The translations under genes were made by a program, and so were the position numbers. The notes under the pieces are model-generated. The model made no database searches. It was not told where the DNA came from and saw only the letters and a list, made by a program, of their open reading frames with translations. A stretch of DNA of 64,000 bases from Anaeramoeba ignava (taxonomy: Eukaryota; Metamonada; Anaeramoebidae), in contig JAPDFW010000054.1 in the NCBI GenBank assembly GCA_028826165.1, positions 121,001-185,000 of the forward strand. The letters are read 5' to 3'. This document shows, in pieces, positions 48,180-59,788 of the stretch. The stretch's first letter is position 1, and each line of letters opens with the position of its first letter.

Positions 48180-50560
48180 CTCCTTTTAAATCAATTTTAA
48201 ATCAATTTTAAATCAAATTTATATCAATTTTATATCAATTTTATATCAATTTTAAATCAATTTTATATCAATTTTAAATCAATTTTAAATCAATTTTATA
48301 TCAATTTTATATCAATTTTAAATCAATTTTAAATCAATTTTAAATCAATTTTATATCAATTTTATATCAATTTTATATCAATTTTATATCAATTTTATAT
48401 CAATTTTTTAAATCAATTTTATATCAATTTTAAATCAATTTTTAATTTTAAATCAATTTTAAATCAATTTTAAATCAATTTTAAATCAATTTTAAATCAA
48501 TTTTAAATCAATTTTAAATCAATTTTAAATCAATTTTAAATCAATTTTATATCATTTTATTTATATCATCAATTTTAAATCAATTTTAAATTAATTTTAA
48601 ATTAATTTTTTAAATCAATTTTAAATCAATTTTATATCAATTTTAAATCAAATTTTAAATAAATTTTAAATCAATTTTTAAATTAATTTTATATTAATTT
48701 TAAATCAATTTTTTTAAATTAATTTTTATATCAATTTTATATTAATTTTAAATCAATTTTTTAAATCAATTTTATATCAATTTTATATCAATTTTATATC
48801 AATTTTTATATCAATTTTTCAATTTTATATCAATTTTTATATCAATTTTAAATTATTTTAATTAATTTTTCTAGAATCAATTTTATATCAATTTTATATC
48901 AATTTTAAATCAATTTTATATCAATTTTTATATCAATTTTATATTAATTTTATATCAATTTTAAATCAATTTTAAATCAATTTTAAATCAATTTTAAATC
49001 AATTTTTATATCAATTTTAAATCAATTTTTAAATCAATTTTTAAATATTTTATATCAATTTTATATCAATTTTAAATCAATTTTATATCAATTTTATATC
49101 AATTTTATATTAATTTTATATCAATTTTAAATCAATTTTTAAATCAATTTTAAATCAATTTTAAATCAATTTTATATCATTTTTTATATCAATTTTAAAT
49201 AATTTTAAATCAATTTTAAATCAATTTTAAATCAATTTTAAATCAATTTTATATCAATTTTATATCAATTTTAAATCAATTTTAAATCAATTTTAAATCA
49301 ATTTTAAATCAATTTTAATTTTATCAATTTTATATCAATTTTTATATCAATTTTAAATCAATTTTAAATCAATTTTTATATCAATTTTTATTAATTTTAT
49401 ATCAATTTTATATCAATTTTAAATCAATTTTAAATCAATTTTAAATCAATTTTATATCAATTTTAAATCAATTTTTAAATCAATTTTTATATTAATTTTA
49501 AATCAATTTTAAATCAATTTTAAATCAATTTTAAATCAATTTTATATCAATTTTAAATCAATTTTAAATCAATTTTATATTAATTTTAAATCAATTTTAA
49601 ATCAATTTTAAATTAATTTTAAATTAATTTTATATTAATTTTAAATCAATTTTATATTAAATTTTAAATCAATTTTAAATCAATTTTAAATCAATTTTTA
49701 AATTAATTTTAAATCAATTTTAAATTATTTTAATCAATTTTTATATAAAATTTTATATCAATTTTTATCAATTTTATCAATTTTAAAATCAATTTTTATA
49801 TTAATTTTAAATCAATTTTAAATCAATTTTATATCAATTTTAAATCAATTTTAAATCAATTTTAAATCAATTTTAAATCAATTTTAAATCAATTTTAAAA
49901 TCAATTTTAAATCAATTTTAAATCAATTTTAAATCAATTTTATATCAATTTTAAATCAATTTTATATCAATTTTAAATCAATTTTAAATCAATTTTAAAT
50001 CAATTTTAAATCAATTTTAAATCAATTTTAAATCAATTTTAAATCAATTTTATATCAATTTTATATCAATTTTAAATCAATTTTAAATCAATTTTATATT
50101 AATTTTATATTAAATTTTTATATCAATTTTATATCAATTTTAAATCAATTTTAAATCAATTTTATATTAATAAATCAATTTTATATTAATTTTAAATCAA
50201 TTTTAAATCAATTTTATATCAATTTTATATCAATTTTAAATCAATTTTAAATCAATTTTAAATCAATTTTAAATCAATTTTAAATCAATTTTAAATCAAT
50301 TTTAAATCAATTTTAAATCAATTTTAAATCAATTTTAAATCAATTTTAAATCAATTTTATATCAATTTTAAATCAATTTTAAATCAATTTTAAATCAATT
50401 TTAAATCAATTTTATATTAATTTTATATCAATTTTAAATCAATTTTAAATCAATTTTAAATCAATTTTAAATCAATTTTAAATCAATTTTATATTAATTT
50501 TATATTAATTTTATATCAATTTTAAATCAATTTTAAATCAATTTTTATTTAATTTCAAAA
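48180..50560. repeat. 2.4-kb minisatellite of 11-bp units in a divergent promoter region
   Basis: About 200 tandem copies of TCAATTTTAAA and TCAATTTTATA, mixed without obvious order and interrupted by single-base insertions (TTTTT for TTTT) and a few TTAATTTTAAA copies. It fills most of the space between the start codons of the Rh gene (47999, minus) and the ATPase gene (50740, plus). The flanks 48000-48175 and 50570-50739 are T-rich and carry no recognisable motif beyond poly-T. Confidence 0.92.
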
Positions 50561-50739
50561 TTTTTATTCAATTTTTATTCAATTTCAAAATAACTGATTA
50601 TGTTGGTTGGAAAAAAAAATTTATTTCTTTTTAGTCAAATAAAAGATTTTTTTTCCTTTCCAAAAAAATTTTATTTTTCTTTTCTTTTTTTTTGAAGAAA
50701 AGTTTTGATTTTTTTTTTGATTTGATTAAAAACAAATAG

Positions 50740-53700
50740 ATGTCTTCTGATTGGTTTGAAAAATCAGAAACTGAAAAACAAACAGCTCCTTATGAAAACG
50801 ATAGAGAATTAGAATTATTTGATATCGAAAATTCCATTTCACGTCATAATTCTGAAGCTAATCAAGCAGAAATATTACCTGAATTAAATACTCCAAAAAG
50901 TCTTCAAAGGAAATTTAGTTCTAATGAAATTTCTATAAAGAAATTTGAAGCAAAAAAAGATGAAAAACAAGGCAAAAGAGTTAACAAAGATATTTTAAAT
51001 GATTTGAAGAAAGAGATTTCTATGGTATTATTTTTTTTATTAATCTTTTTGATTTAATGATTTGGATTTTTTTTTTAATTTTTTCTTTTGGAATTCACAT
51101 ATTCAGACATTTTCGCCACATCAAATTAAAAATAAATGAGATTTTTTTTTTGTTTTTTTTTTTTTGATCAAAGATGAAAAATAAATTAGATTTGTTTTGT
51201 TTTTGTTTTTTTTTTTTGATCAAAGTAGAAAATCTTCTAATTATGATAATTCAATAAAAATGGCAATAAACAAAAGAAAATTAATTAAAAACAAATTTCC
51301 CCTTTTTTTTCCACCTTTTTTTAATTTTAATTAATTTTAATTAATAATGAAATAGAATCATCACCAAATGGATTTAGATGAATTATATCTTTTAGCAGGA
51401 ACAGATCCTATTCATGGATTAACTGAAGAGCAAGCAAGAGAATCTTTGCGTGTAAATGGTCCTAATTGTTTGAAACCTCCAAAATCAACTCCAGAAATTG
51501 TCAAATTTTTAAAACAAATGACTGGTGGATTTAGTTTATTACTTCTTGTTGGTGGAATTTTATGTTTTATTGGATATGGTCTTGATACAAGCACTAAAGA
51601 TAATGTAAGATAATTTGATTTTGATTTTGATTTTGATTTTGATTTTAATTTTGATTTAATTTTAATTTTAATTTTGATTTTGATTTTGATTTTGATTTTA
51701 ATTTAAATTTGATTTTGATTTTGATTTTAATTTTAATTTTGATTTTGATTTTAATTTTGATTTTGATTTTGATTTTGATTTTCATTTTAATTTTGATTTT
51801 GATTTTAAATTTGATTTTGATTTTAATTTTCATTTTCATTTTGATTTTGATTTTAATTTTGATTTTGATTTTGATTTTAATTTTAATTTTCATTTTCATT
51901 TTAAATTTAATTTTAATTTTCATTTTAAATTAAATTTTCATTTTAAATTTTCATTTTATAGTTATATCTCGGCCTTGTATTAGTGGGTATTGTTATTTTT
52001 ACAGGAATATTCAGTTACTATCAAGAACATAAAAGTGGCAAAATTATGGAAGGTTTTAAAAAACTTGTTCCTCAAATTTCAGTTGTGATTAGAGATGGAA
52101 AACAAAAAACAATTGATGCTACTCAAATTGTGCCTGGTGATATCATTCTTGTAAAAGCAGGAGATAAAATTCCTGCTGATATTCGAATTATTGAAAGTTC
52201 AGATTTTCAGGTATTCACTTCTCTATTTAATTGAATAAAAATAATAAAATCTAACATCAAAAAAAAAAAAAAAAAATCCAAAATAAAAAAGGTTGATAAT
52301 TCATCATTAACTGGAGAAAGTGATCCTCAATCCAGAACAGTAAAATGTACAAGTGAAAACCCTCTTGAAACAGCAAATCTCGCGTTTTATTCAACTTTAG
52401 CAACTCAAGGTCATGCAAAAGGAGTATCCATTTTCACAGGTGATTCAACAGTTATCGGGAGAATTGCTGGACTCGCAGCAGCAACAAAAACGGAAGATAC
52501 TCCAATTAGAATCGAAATACGAAATTTTATCAAGATCATCACCATTGTTTCTGTAATACTTGGTGTGCTATTTTTCACTTATGGAATGATTAGCAAAACA
52601 AGTTGGATCACAAATGTCATTTTTATGATTGGGATTATTGTTGCAAATGTACCTGAGGGTATATTAACAAGCGTAGCTGTGACTTTGGCTTTAACTGCCA
52701 ATAGAATGTCCAAAAGATCTGTGCTTGTCAAAAATTTAGAAGCTGTTGAAACATTAGGATCAACCTGCACAATTGCAAGTGATAAATGCCTTGGATTAAA
52801 TACTCCAATTATGATGTATAATGGTTCTATCAAGTTAGTTCAAGATGTTTTATGTGGAGAAAAATTAATGGGAGATGATAGTAAGCCTAGAAATGTTCTT
52901 TCCACAACAAAGGGATTTGGGAAGATGTATCGAATCACTCCTGAAAAGGCTCAATATTTCACAGCTAATTATTGCCATATTCTTTGTTTAAGATCTCATT
53001 TCCCAACATCATCAATTTATGATAGCCAAAGTTCATTTATCGTTCAATTCAATTTAAATCATTCAATTTCCCAAAAAATATTTCCTTATTCAATGAATAA
53101 CAAGCTCAAAGTTAAAAAAGATGCTGAAAAATTTATTCAATTTATTGAAAATTCAAACAAAGCAATCGAACAAGGATTTATTCGCTATGGAAGTATTGTT
53201 CATATTATTGTCGAAGATTTCTTGAGACTTGAAACTGAAATCCAAAGTTCTTATAAATTATACAAGGCTGATCTAGATACAATTATTCAATCAAACACAT
53301 CATTGGATATTGATTCATATACATTTGGAGTTTGGATTGGAGCAAGAGAATTATCAAGTTTTAGAAAACTATCTGAAACAATCCCAACAAAAATCAAAAA
53401 GGAATTATCCTCTAATTTGAATGAACCAGAAAATATTATTCCAAATGATACATTCTCTTTTCTTGAAAATCAATATCGAAGTTATTTTTCAAACTCTAAT
53501 TTTGTTATTGATAACGGAATTCCAGATCAATATCGTTTAAACTCACGTGAAAATCGAAAAAAGCTTTTATCAGGAATTTTAGATTCGAGGGAATTTGTTG
53601 CAAATCCCAAATATAGTGAAAATCATTTTGATTTTGTAATAACGTCTGAGAAGTTCAAACAAGATTTTCAACAATTATGCAATTCTTTAGGATTTGATGT

Positions 53701-55997
53701 TCAAATTGAAACTGAAAAAAGGAATAAATTTGGAGCAATTCACAAAATCAAATTGATTGGAAATGAAAAGGAAAATGATCAAGTGATTTCAATCGAATAT
53801 ATTGGAAATGACGAATTTTATGGATTTGAAATTGATGGAAATCGACGGTTTCTTCTTGGAGATTTTACTGTAACACATAATACAGGAACACTTACACAAA
53901 ACAAAATGAGTGTTACTCATTTATGGTATGACAATAGAATATATTCCTCAGATATAACTCTAGAGACAGATTGTTATGATAAAACATCAGAAGCATTTCA
54001 ACAACTAATGAATGTTGCTACTCTTTGCAATCGAGAAGAATACCAACCAGACAACAAGGAGAAACTAGCTGGAAATGCAAGTGAGATTGCTTTAATAAAT
54101 TTTTTTGGTCCACTTTATGATCCAAAAGAAGTAAAAACCAACATTTAAACCAAACCAAAAAAAAAATTCAATTTATTTATTATTTTTTTTTTTTTTGATT
54201 TTTCAAAGGTTCGAAAATCACATCCACAAATTAAAGAGCTTCCATTCAATTCAACAAATAAATTTATGTTAACAATTCATCAAATTTCCCAAGATTCAGA
54301 AGAAGTAATTTTAATGATGAAAGGAGCACCAGAAAGGATAATTACAAGATGCTCTACAATTATGATTAACGGAGAAGAACTCGAATTAACCGAAGAATGG
54401 AGAAGAAGATATGAAGAAGCAAATGAAGTAAATCAAAAAAAAATTTATTATAATTCATCATCAAATAGAAAATCCAAAATTATTCAATTTTAAAATAATA
54501 AAAATATTTAAATAGATTTTCGCAGATAACGGAGAAAGAGTTCTTGGATTTTGTCAACTCCGACTTCCTTATCCAAAATATTCAAAATCTTATCCTTTTG
54601 ATGTGACAGAATTCAATTTTCCAATCGAAACAGGAATGTGTCTTGTTGGATTAGTTTCATTAATTGATCCACCTAGACCAAGTGTTTCTAGTGCAGTTGC
54701 TAAATGCAAAACAGCAGGAATCAAGGTTATTATGGTTACAGGAGATCATCCAACAACAGCCAAAGCAATAGCAAAGCAAGTAGGAATTATTTGGTCAGAA
54801 ACTGTTGATGAATATTCAAGGAGAACAGGAATAGATACAGCACTTGTAACACCAAAAGATGCACAAGCAATTGTAATTCATGGCGCACAACTGAAAGATA
54901 TGGATGAAGACCAACTTGATCGAGTTCTTCAATTCCCGCAAATTGTTTTTGCAAGAACAAGTCCTCAACAAAAATTATTAATTGTTGAAGGATGTCAAAG
55001 AAGAAAGGAAGTTGTTGCAGTAACTGGAGATGGTGTGAATGATTCACCTGCTTTAAAAAAAGCCGATATTGGGATTGCCATGGGGATTACCGGTTCAGGT
55101 ATTAAAAATTCAAAATTCAAAATTTAAAAATTAAAAATTAAAAATTCAAAATTTTTTCTAGATGTTTCAAAAGAAGCAGCAGATATGATTTTACTTGATG
55201 ATAACTTTTCATCAATTGTTAACGGAGTTGAAGAAGGTCGAATCATCTTTGATAATCTCAAAAAAACAATTGCATACACACTTACTTCCAACATTCCTGA
55301 AATTGTTCCCTTTTTACTCTTTATCATAATTAGTATTCCACTCCCGCTTACAACAGTATTGATGCTTTGCATTGATCTTGGAACAGATATTTTTCCTGCA
55401 ATTTCTCTTGCTTATGAAAAAGCAGAACAAGATATCATGAAAAGAAAGCCAAGAAACGCAAAAACAGATCGGTTAGTGACTTACAAATTAATCTCTTTTA
55501 GCTATCTCCAAATTGGAATGATTCAAGCATTTGCGAGTTTATTCACTTATTTTGTTGTTTTGGGCAATTATGGATTCAAGCCACAAGAATTATTATTTTT
55601 GAATAAGGATTGGGTTTCAAAATCTAAAATCATCAATGGACTTGATTATGCAAAACGAGTCAACGCATTAAAAAATGCACAAACCGCTGTTTTCGTTTCT
55701 ATTGTTATTGTTCAATGGTCTTGTTTATTGATTTCCAAAACTCGAAGACTTTCCATTTTTCATCAAGGAATGAGGAATCATATTCTAAATCTTGGTTTAT
55801 TTACAGAAACTTTATTAGCTGCTGTTTTAACTTATATTCCTTGGATAAATCCCATTTTTGGAACTCAACCAATTAGGTTTGTTTATTGGCTTCCTGCTTT
55901 ACCTTTTTCTCTTTACATTCTCGTTTATGATGAATTGAGAAAATATTTCATGAGAAGAAATCCTGGTGGTTGGATTGAAAAGAATACTTATTATTAA
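50740..55997 (+). CDS. P2C-type (Na+/K+- or H+/K+-ATPase-like) P-type ATPase alpha subunit containing an intein
   Basis: Seven exons: 50740-51024, 51356-51604, 51962-52210, 52292-54130, 54209-54427, 54516-55098 and 55162-55997. All joins are in frame, giving 1419 residues, or 1054 once the 365-residue intein is removed (normal for the family). Landmarks in order: [18 protein letters not shown] with [19 protein letters not shown] (M1), [37 protein letters not shown] (M4), [16 protein letters not shown]-(intein)[15 protein letters not shown], [14 protein letters not shown] (nucleotide domain), [23 protein letters not shown] and [18 protein letters not shown], then M5-M10. The phosphorylated Asp sits two residues before the intein. 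The family pumps Na+ (or H+) out against K+. No beta subunit is visible. The N-terminal 95 residues are a hydrophilic extension encoded by exon 1. Confidence 0.93.
51605..51961 (+). repeat. ATPase intron 2: (TTTTGA)n / (TTTTAA)n array
   Basis: 357 bp (GTAAGA...TATAG) of TTTTGA, TTTTAA and TTTTCA hexamers. The join TKDN / LYLGLVLVG is phase 0 and falls in the M2 region of the pump. Confidence 0.88.
52787..53881 (+). mobile_element. Intein in the phosphorylation motif of the P-type ATPase
   Basis: An in-frame 365-codon insertion between Lys and Thr of DKTGTLT. It begins with Cys1 ([13 protein letters not shown], block A), has a block-B-like NYCHILCLR at residues 61-69, and ends [15 protein letters not shown], with the penultimate His, terminal Asn and a +1 Thr, so all four splicing residues are in place. 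Residues 26-40 ([15 protein letters not shown]) follow a phrase common in viral and other class-1 inteins. The middle has two LAGLIDADG-like helices ([10 protein letters not shown] at 179-188; [10 protein letters not shown] at 260-269) and a block-E-like segment ([12 protein letters not shown]). The usual acidic residues are replaced in both, so the homing endonuclease is probably dead while splicing should work. There is no intron inside it, and its base composition is like the host exon. Confidence 0.95.
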
Positions 55998-56110
55998 ACT
56001 CAATTTTTTTACTTCTTCTTTTCTTTTCTTTCCAAAACAAAAAGAAAAACAAATTAAAAAAAATTTTATTCATTTTTTCATTTTTCATTTTTCATTTTTT
56101 GTAAATTTTT

Positions 56111-59100
56111 ATGTTAAAACAAATAGATAAAGAATCTATTCATAAAATTACTTCTGGTCAAGTTATTACAACTCTTTCTAGTGCTTTAAAAGAATTAGTT
56201 GAAAACTCTCTTGATGCTCAATCAAATTCAATTAGTTAAAAATAATTTTCTTGATTTTGAGAAAATTAAACAAACAAAAATTTATTCAATTTTCTTTTTA
56301 ATTTTAGATATTCAATTTATAAATTATGGAATTGATAAATTTGAAGTTTCTGATAATGGAACTGGAATTTCTCCAAAAGATTTTAAAACTTTAGGTTTTT
56401 TTTTTTTATCTTTTTCAAAATGATTTCAAAAATTCATTTTTATATCTTTTTGTAAAATTAGCCAAAAAAAATTGCACTTCAAAATTATCAACATTTGATG
56501 ATCTAAATAAAATTTACTCTTATGGATTTCGAGGAGAAGCTTTAAACTCTTTATGTAGTTTAGCTGAAATTTCTGTAAAAATTATAAAATACTTAAAATA
56601 TTTTTCGAAAAACAAAAATTAAAAATTTACGAAAAAAAGCAAATATTTTCTTTTAGATAATAACAAGAACTGAAGAAGAAAATGTTGGTTCAATACTCAA
56701 ATTTGATTCAAATGGAGATCTTATTGAAAATTCACCAAGTAAACTTTTTTCAATAACTTCAATTCACAATAAAAATAATTTAATTTAAAATTTAATTTAT
56801 ATAAAAGTTGCTTGTTCAAAAGGAACAACAGTTATTTGTCAAAAAATATTCTCAAAATTCCCAGTTAGATATAATGAATTAAAAAGAAATCTTAAAAGAG
56901 AATATTCTAAAGCAATCACAACTTTACAATCACTTGCTTTAATTAATACTCAAACTAAAATATCTATTTATTTATCAACAAATAATAAATTTAAGCAATT
57001 GGTAATGAGTTCTGGTGGACAAACTCTAAAAGAAAATATTATCAAGATTTTTGGAACACAATTTGCAGGAAAACTTTATTCACTTAATTTTATTACAAAA
57101 AAAGAAAAGAATTCTCAAAATCAAATTTTAGAAATTTTTCCATTTCAATTCTCTGGTTTTATATCTAAAATGGAACAAAAATATGGAAGAAGAACTTCAG
57201 ATCGTCAACTTATTTTTGTAAATCAAAGACCTGTTGATGCTCCAAAATTACTTCAAGTTTTCAATGAATTTTATCGTAAAAAAATTTCTGAAACTTCAAG
57301 CTTATCTCGTTCAACTTTATATCCTATAATTATTATTAATTTCGTTCTTGATCCAAAACAATTTGATATTAATGTAACTCCAGATAAACGTAAAATGTTT
57401 GTTAAAAATGAACGTTTCTTGATTGAAGAAATTAAATTATATTTAGAAAAAGAATTTGATACAAGTACAAATACTTTGCGAATTCATTCAACTCTTGATT
57501 CCTTAATTAATATTCAAAATAAAATTTCACAAGAAAATCAATCACAAAATTTTAAAGAAAATCAATCACAACAATTTTAAAGAAAATCAATCACAAAATT
57601 TTAAAGAAAATCAATCACAAAATTTTAAAGAAAATCAATCACAAAATTTTAAAGAAAGTCAATCACAACATTTTAAAGAAAGTCAATCACAAAATTTTAA
57701 AGAAAATCAATCACAAAATTTTAAAGAAAATCAATCACAAAATTTTAAAGAAAATCAATCACAACATTTTAAAGAAAATCAATCACAACATTTTAAAGAA
57801 AATCAATCACAAAATTTTAAAGAAAATCAATCACAACATTTTAAAGAAAATGAATCACAAAATTTTAAAGAAAATGAATCACAAAATTTTAAAGAAAGTC
57901 AATCAAAAATTTTAAAGAAAATGAATCACAAAATTTTAAAGAAAATCAATCACAAAATTTTAAAGAAAGTCAATCACAAAATTTTAAAGAAAGTCAATCA
58001 AAAAATTTTAAAGAAAATCAATCAAAAAATTTTAAAGAAAATCAATCACAACATTTTAAAGAAAATGAATTACAAAATTTTAAAGAAAATCAATCACAAC
58101 ATTTTAAAGAAAGTCAATTACAAAATTTTAAAGAAAATCAATCACAAAATTTTAAAGAAAGTCAATCAAAAAATTCACAAGAAAATCAATCACAAAATTT
58201 TAAAGAAAATCAATCACAAAATTTTAAAGAAAGTCAATCAAAAAATTTTAAAGAAAATCAATCACAACATTTTAAAGAAAATGAATTACAAAATTTTAAA
58301 GAAAATCAATCACAAAATTTTAAAGAAAGTCAATCACAAAATTTTAAAGAAAATCAATCACAAAATTTTAAAGAAAGTCAATCACAAAATTTTAAAGAAA
58401 ATCAATCAAAAAATTTTAAAGAAAGTCAATCAAAAAATTCACAAGAAAGTCAATCAAAAAATTTTAAAGAAAGTCAATCAAAAAATTCACAAGAAAATCC
58501 TTTTGCACATTTTTTCTCTCAAAAAAATTCTCAACAAAATTCTCAAAAAGAAAAAATCAAAAAAATTAAAAAAAGAAAAAAAAATGATAATATTCAAGAA
58601 AAACAAGAAGAATTAAAACAACCAAAACTTTCCGTTATTATTCAACCTAAGAAAAAGGAAATAAAATCTTTTATGAAAAAATATAAAAAACTTTCTTTAA
58701 AAAATCAAAATGATAATTCTCAATCTTTAGAAAATCAAAATGATAATTCTCAATCTTTAAAAATCAAAATGATAATTCTCAATCTTTAAAAAACCAAAAT
58801 GATAATTCTCAATCTTTAGAAAATCAAAATGATAATTCCCAATCTTTAAAAATCAAAATGATAATTCTCAATCTTTAGAAAACCAAATTCAGGTTATTGA
58901 TTCAAATTTTATTCAAAATATCCAACAATCCTTTATAGAAAGGAAAAATGAAAATGAAACAATTTCAGTTTCAATAGGAATTCAAAATATTCAAAATATG
59001 TTTGAAAATTATTCAAACTTTTTACATAATTTACAACAAAAATCACAAAAACCTCAACTAGAAATTAGCGATCAAATGGAACCTTCCAAATCAAATTCAG

Positions 59101-59708
59101 AATGTGAAGCACAACTTCAATTAGTTCTTCAAAAAGAGGATTTCCTCAAAATGGAAATTATTGGCCAATTTAATAAAGGATTTATTATTACCAAATTAGG
59201 AAACGATCTTTTTTTGGTTGATCAACATGCAGCTGATGAAAAATTCAATTATGAAAATTTACTGAAAAATTCACCAATTTCAACTCAACAACTTTTTCAG
59301 CCTTTATCACTAGAATTAACAACACAAGAAGAATTAATAATTGAGGAAAACCTCGATATTTTCCATGCGAATGGATTTCGTTTTTCAATTGATAAGGAAG
59401 GAAAATCAACACAAAGAATCAAAGTGACTTCATTTCCAATTTCAAAGGGAAAGATGTTTACACAAGATGATCTTTATGAAATCATTTCCCATTTATCTCA
59501 ATCACCAGGTATTATGTATCGGCCAAATAAAGTTTCTGCTATTTTCGCTTCAAAGGCTTGTCGTTCAAGTGTAATGATTGGCCAATCACTTGATTTTTAT
59601 CAAATGAGAAAAATTGTGGATCATTTATCTTCTCTTGATCATCCTTGGAAATGTCCTCATGGAAGACCAAGTATCAGGCATTTATGTTCTCTTTCAAAAA
59701 ATAATTAA
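56111..59708 (+). CDS. PMS2: PMS2-type MutL homologue (mismatch repair), frame-broken in its repeat linker
   Basis: Exons 56111-56234, 56308-56394, 56462-56574, 56657-56738 and 56808-59708. The N-terminal GHKL ATPase domain has [18 protein letters not shown] and GFRGEAL, then RGTTV-like [11 protein letters not shown] and [18 protein letters not shown], and the transducer-domain [12 protein letters not shown]. The C-terminal domain (from about 59000) has GQFNKGFII, the metal-binding endonuclease motif [22 protein letters not shown] and CPHGRP, all typical of PMS2. The linker between them is about 40 copies of NFKENQSQ followed by NQNDNSQSL repeats. It carries at least four single-base length changes (near 57571, 57907, 58759 and 58850), so no one frame runs through. 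The first stop is at 57580. MutL-alpha nicks the daughter strand in mismatch repair. The gene could be a pseudogene, a frame-variable gene or an assembly-error case; both folded domains look intact. Confidence 0.85.
57535..58500 (+). repeat. 24-bp coding minisatellite (NFKENQSQ) in the MutL linker
   Basis: About 40 units close to AATTTTAAAGAAAATCAATC plus ACAA, with AAAGT, CATTTT, GAATC and TTCACAAG variants. Two length changes are clear. One base extra occurs at about 57571 (CAACAATTTT instead of CAAAATTTT). One base is missing at about 57907 (TCAAAAATTTT instead of TCACAAAATTTT). Outside that interval the repeats share one frame. Confidence 0.92.
58697..58885 (+). repeat. 30-bp coding repeat (NQNDNSQSL) in the MutL linker
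   Basis: Six units of AAAATCAAAATGATAATTCT plus CAATCTTTA. Two of them (near 58759 and 58850) lack one A after CAATCTTTA, each shifting the frame by one base. The C-terminal domain is open only in the frame reached after both losses. Confidence 0.85.
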
Positions 59709-59788
59709 TTAATTAATTAATTAATTGATTTCTGTTTTTATTGTTTGGGATTGTGAATCAAAAAAAAAAATATTTTTGAAATATTTTT

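Noticed and set aside
51645-51933. KIKIKI / LILILI frames at the ATPase intron
   Set aside because: Translation of (TTTTGA)n/(TTTTAA)n inside a well-supported intron.
52787-53881. Group I or spliceosomal intron with an endonuclease frame inside the ATPase exon
   Set aside because: The segment is in frame at both ends, lacks GT-AG borders at the junctions and has the Cys...His-Asn/Thr signature of protein splicing.
57921-58616. 231-codon frame of NHKILKK repeats
   Set aside because: It is the NFKENQSQ minisatellite read one base off. The spacing keeps it open by chance, and it has no domain.
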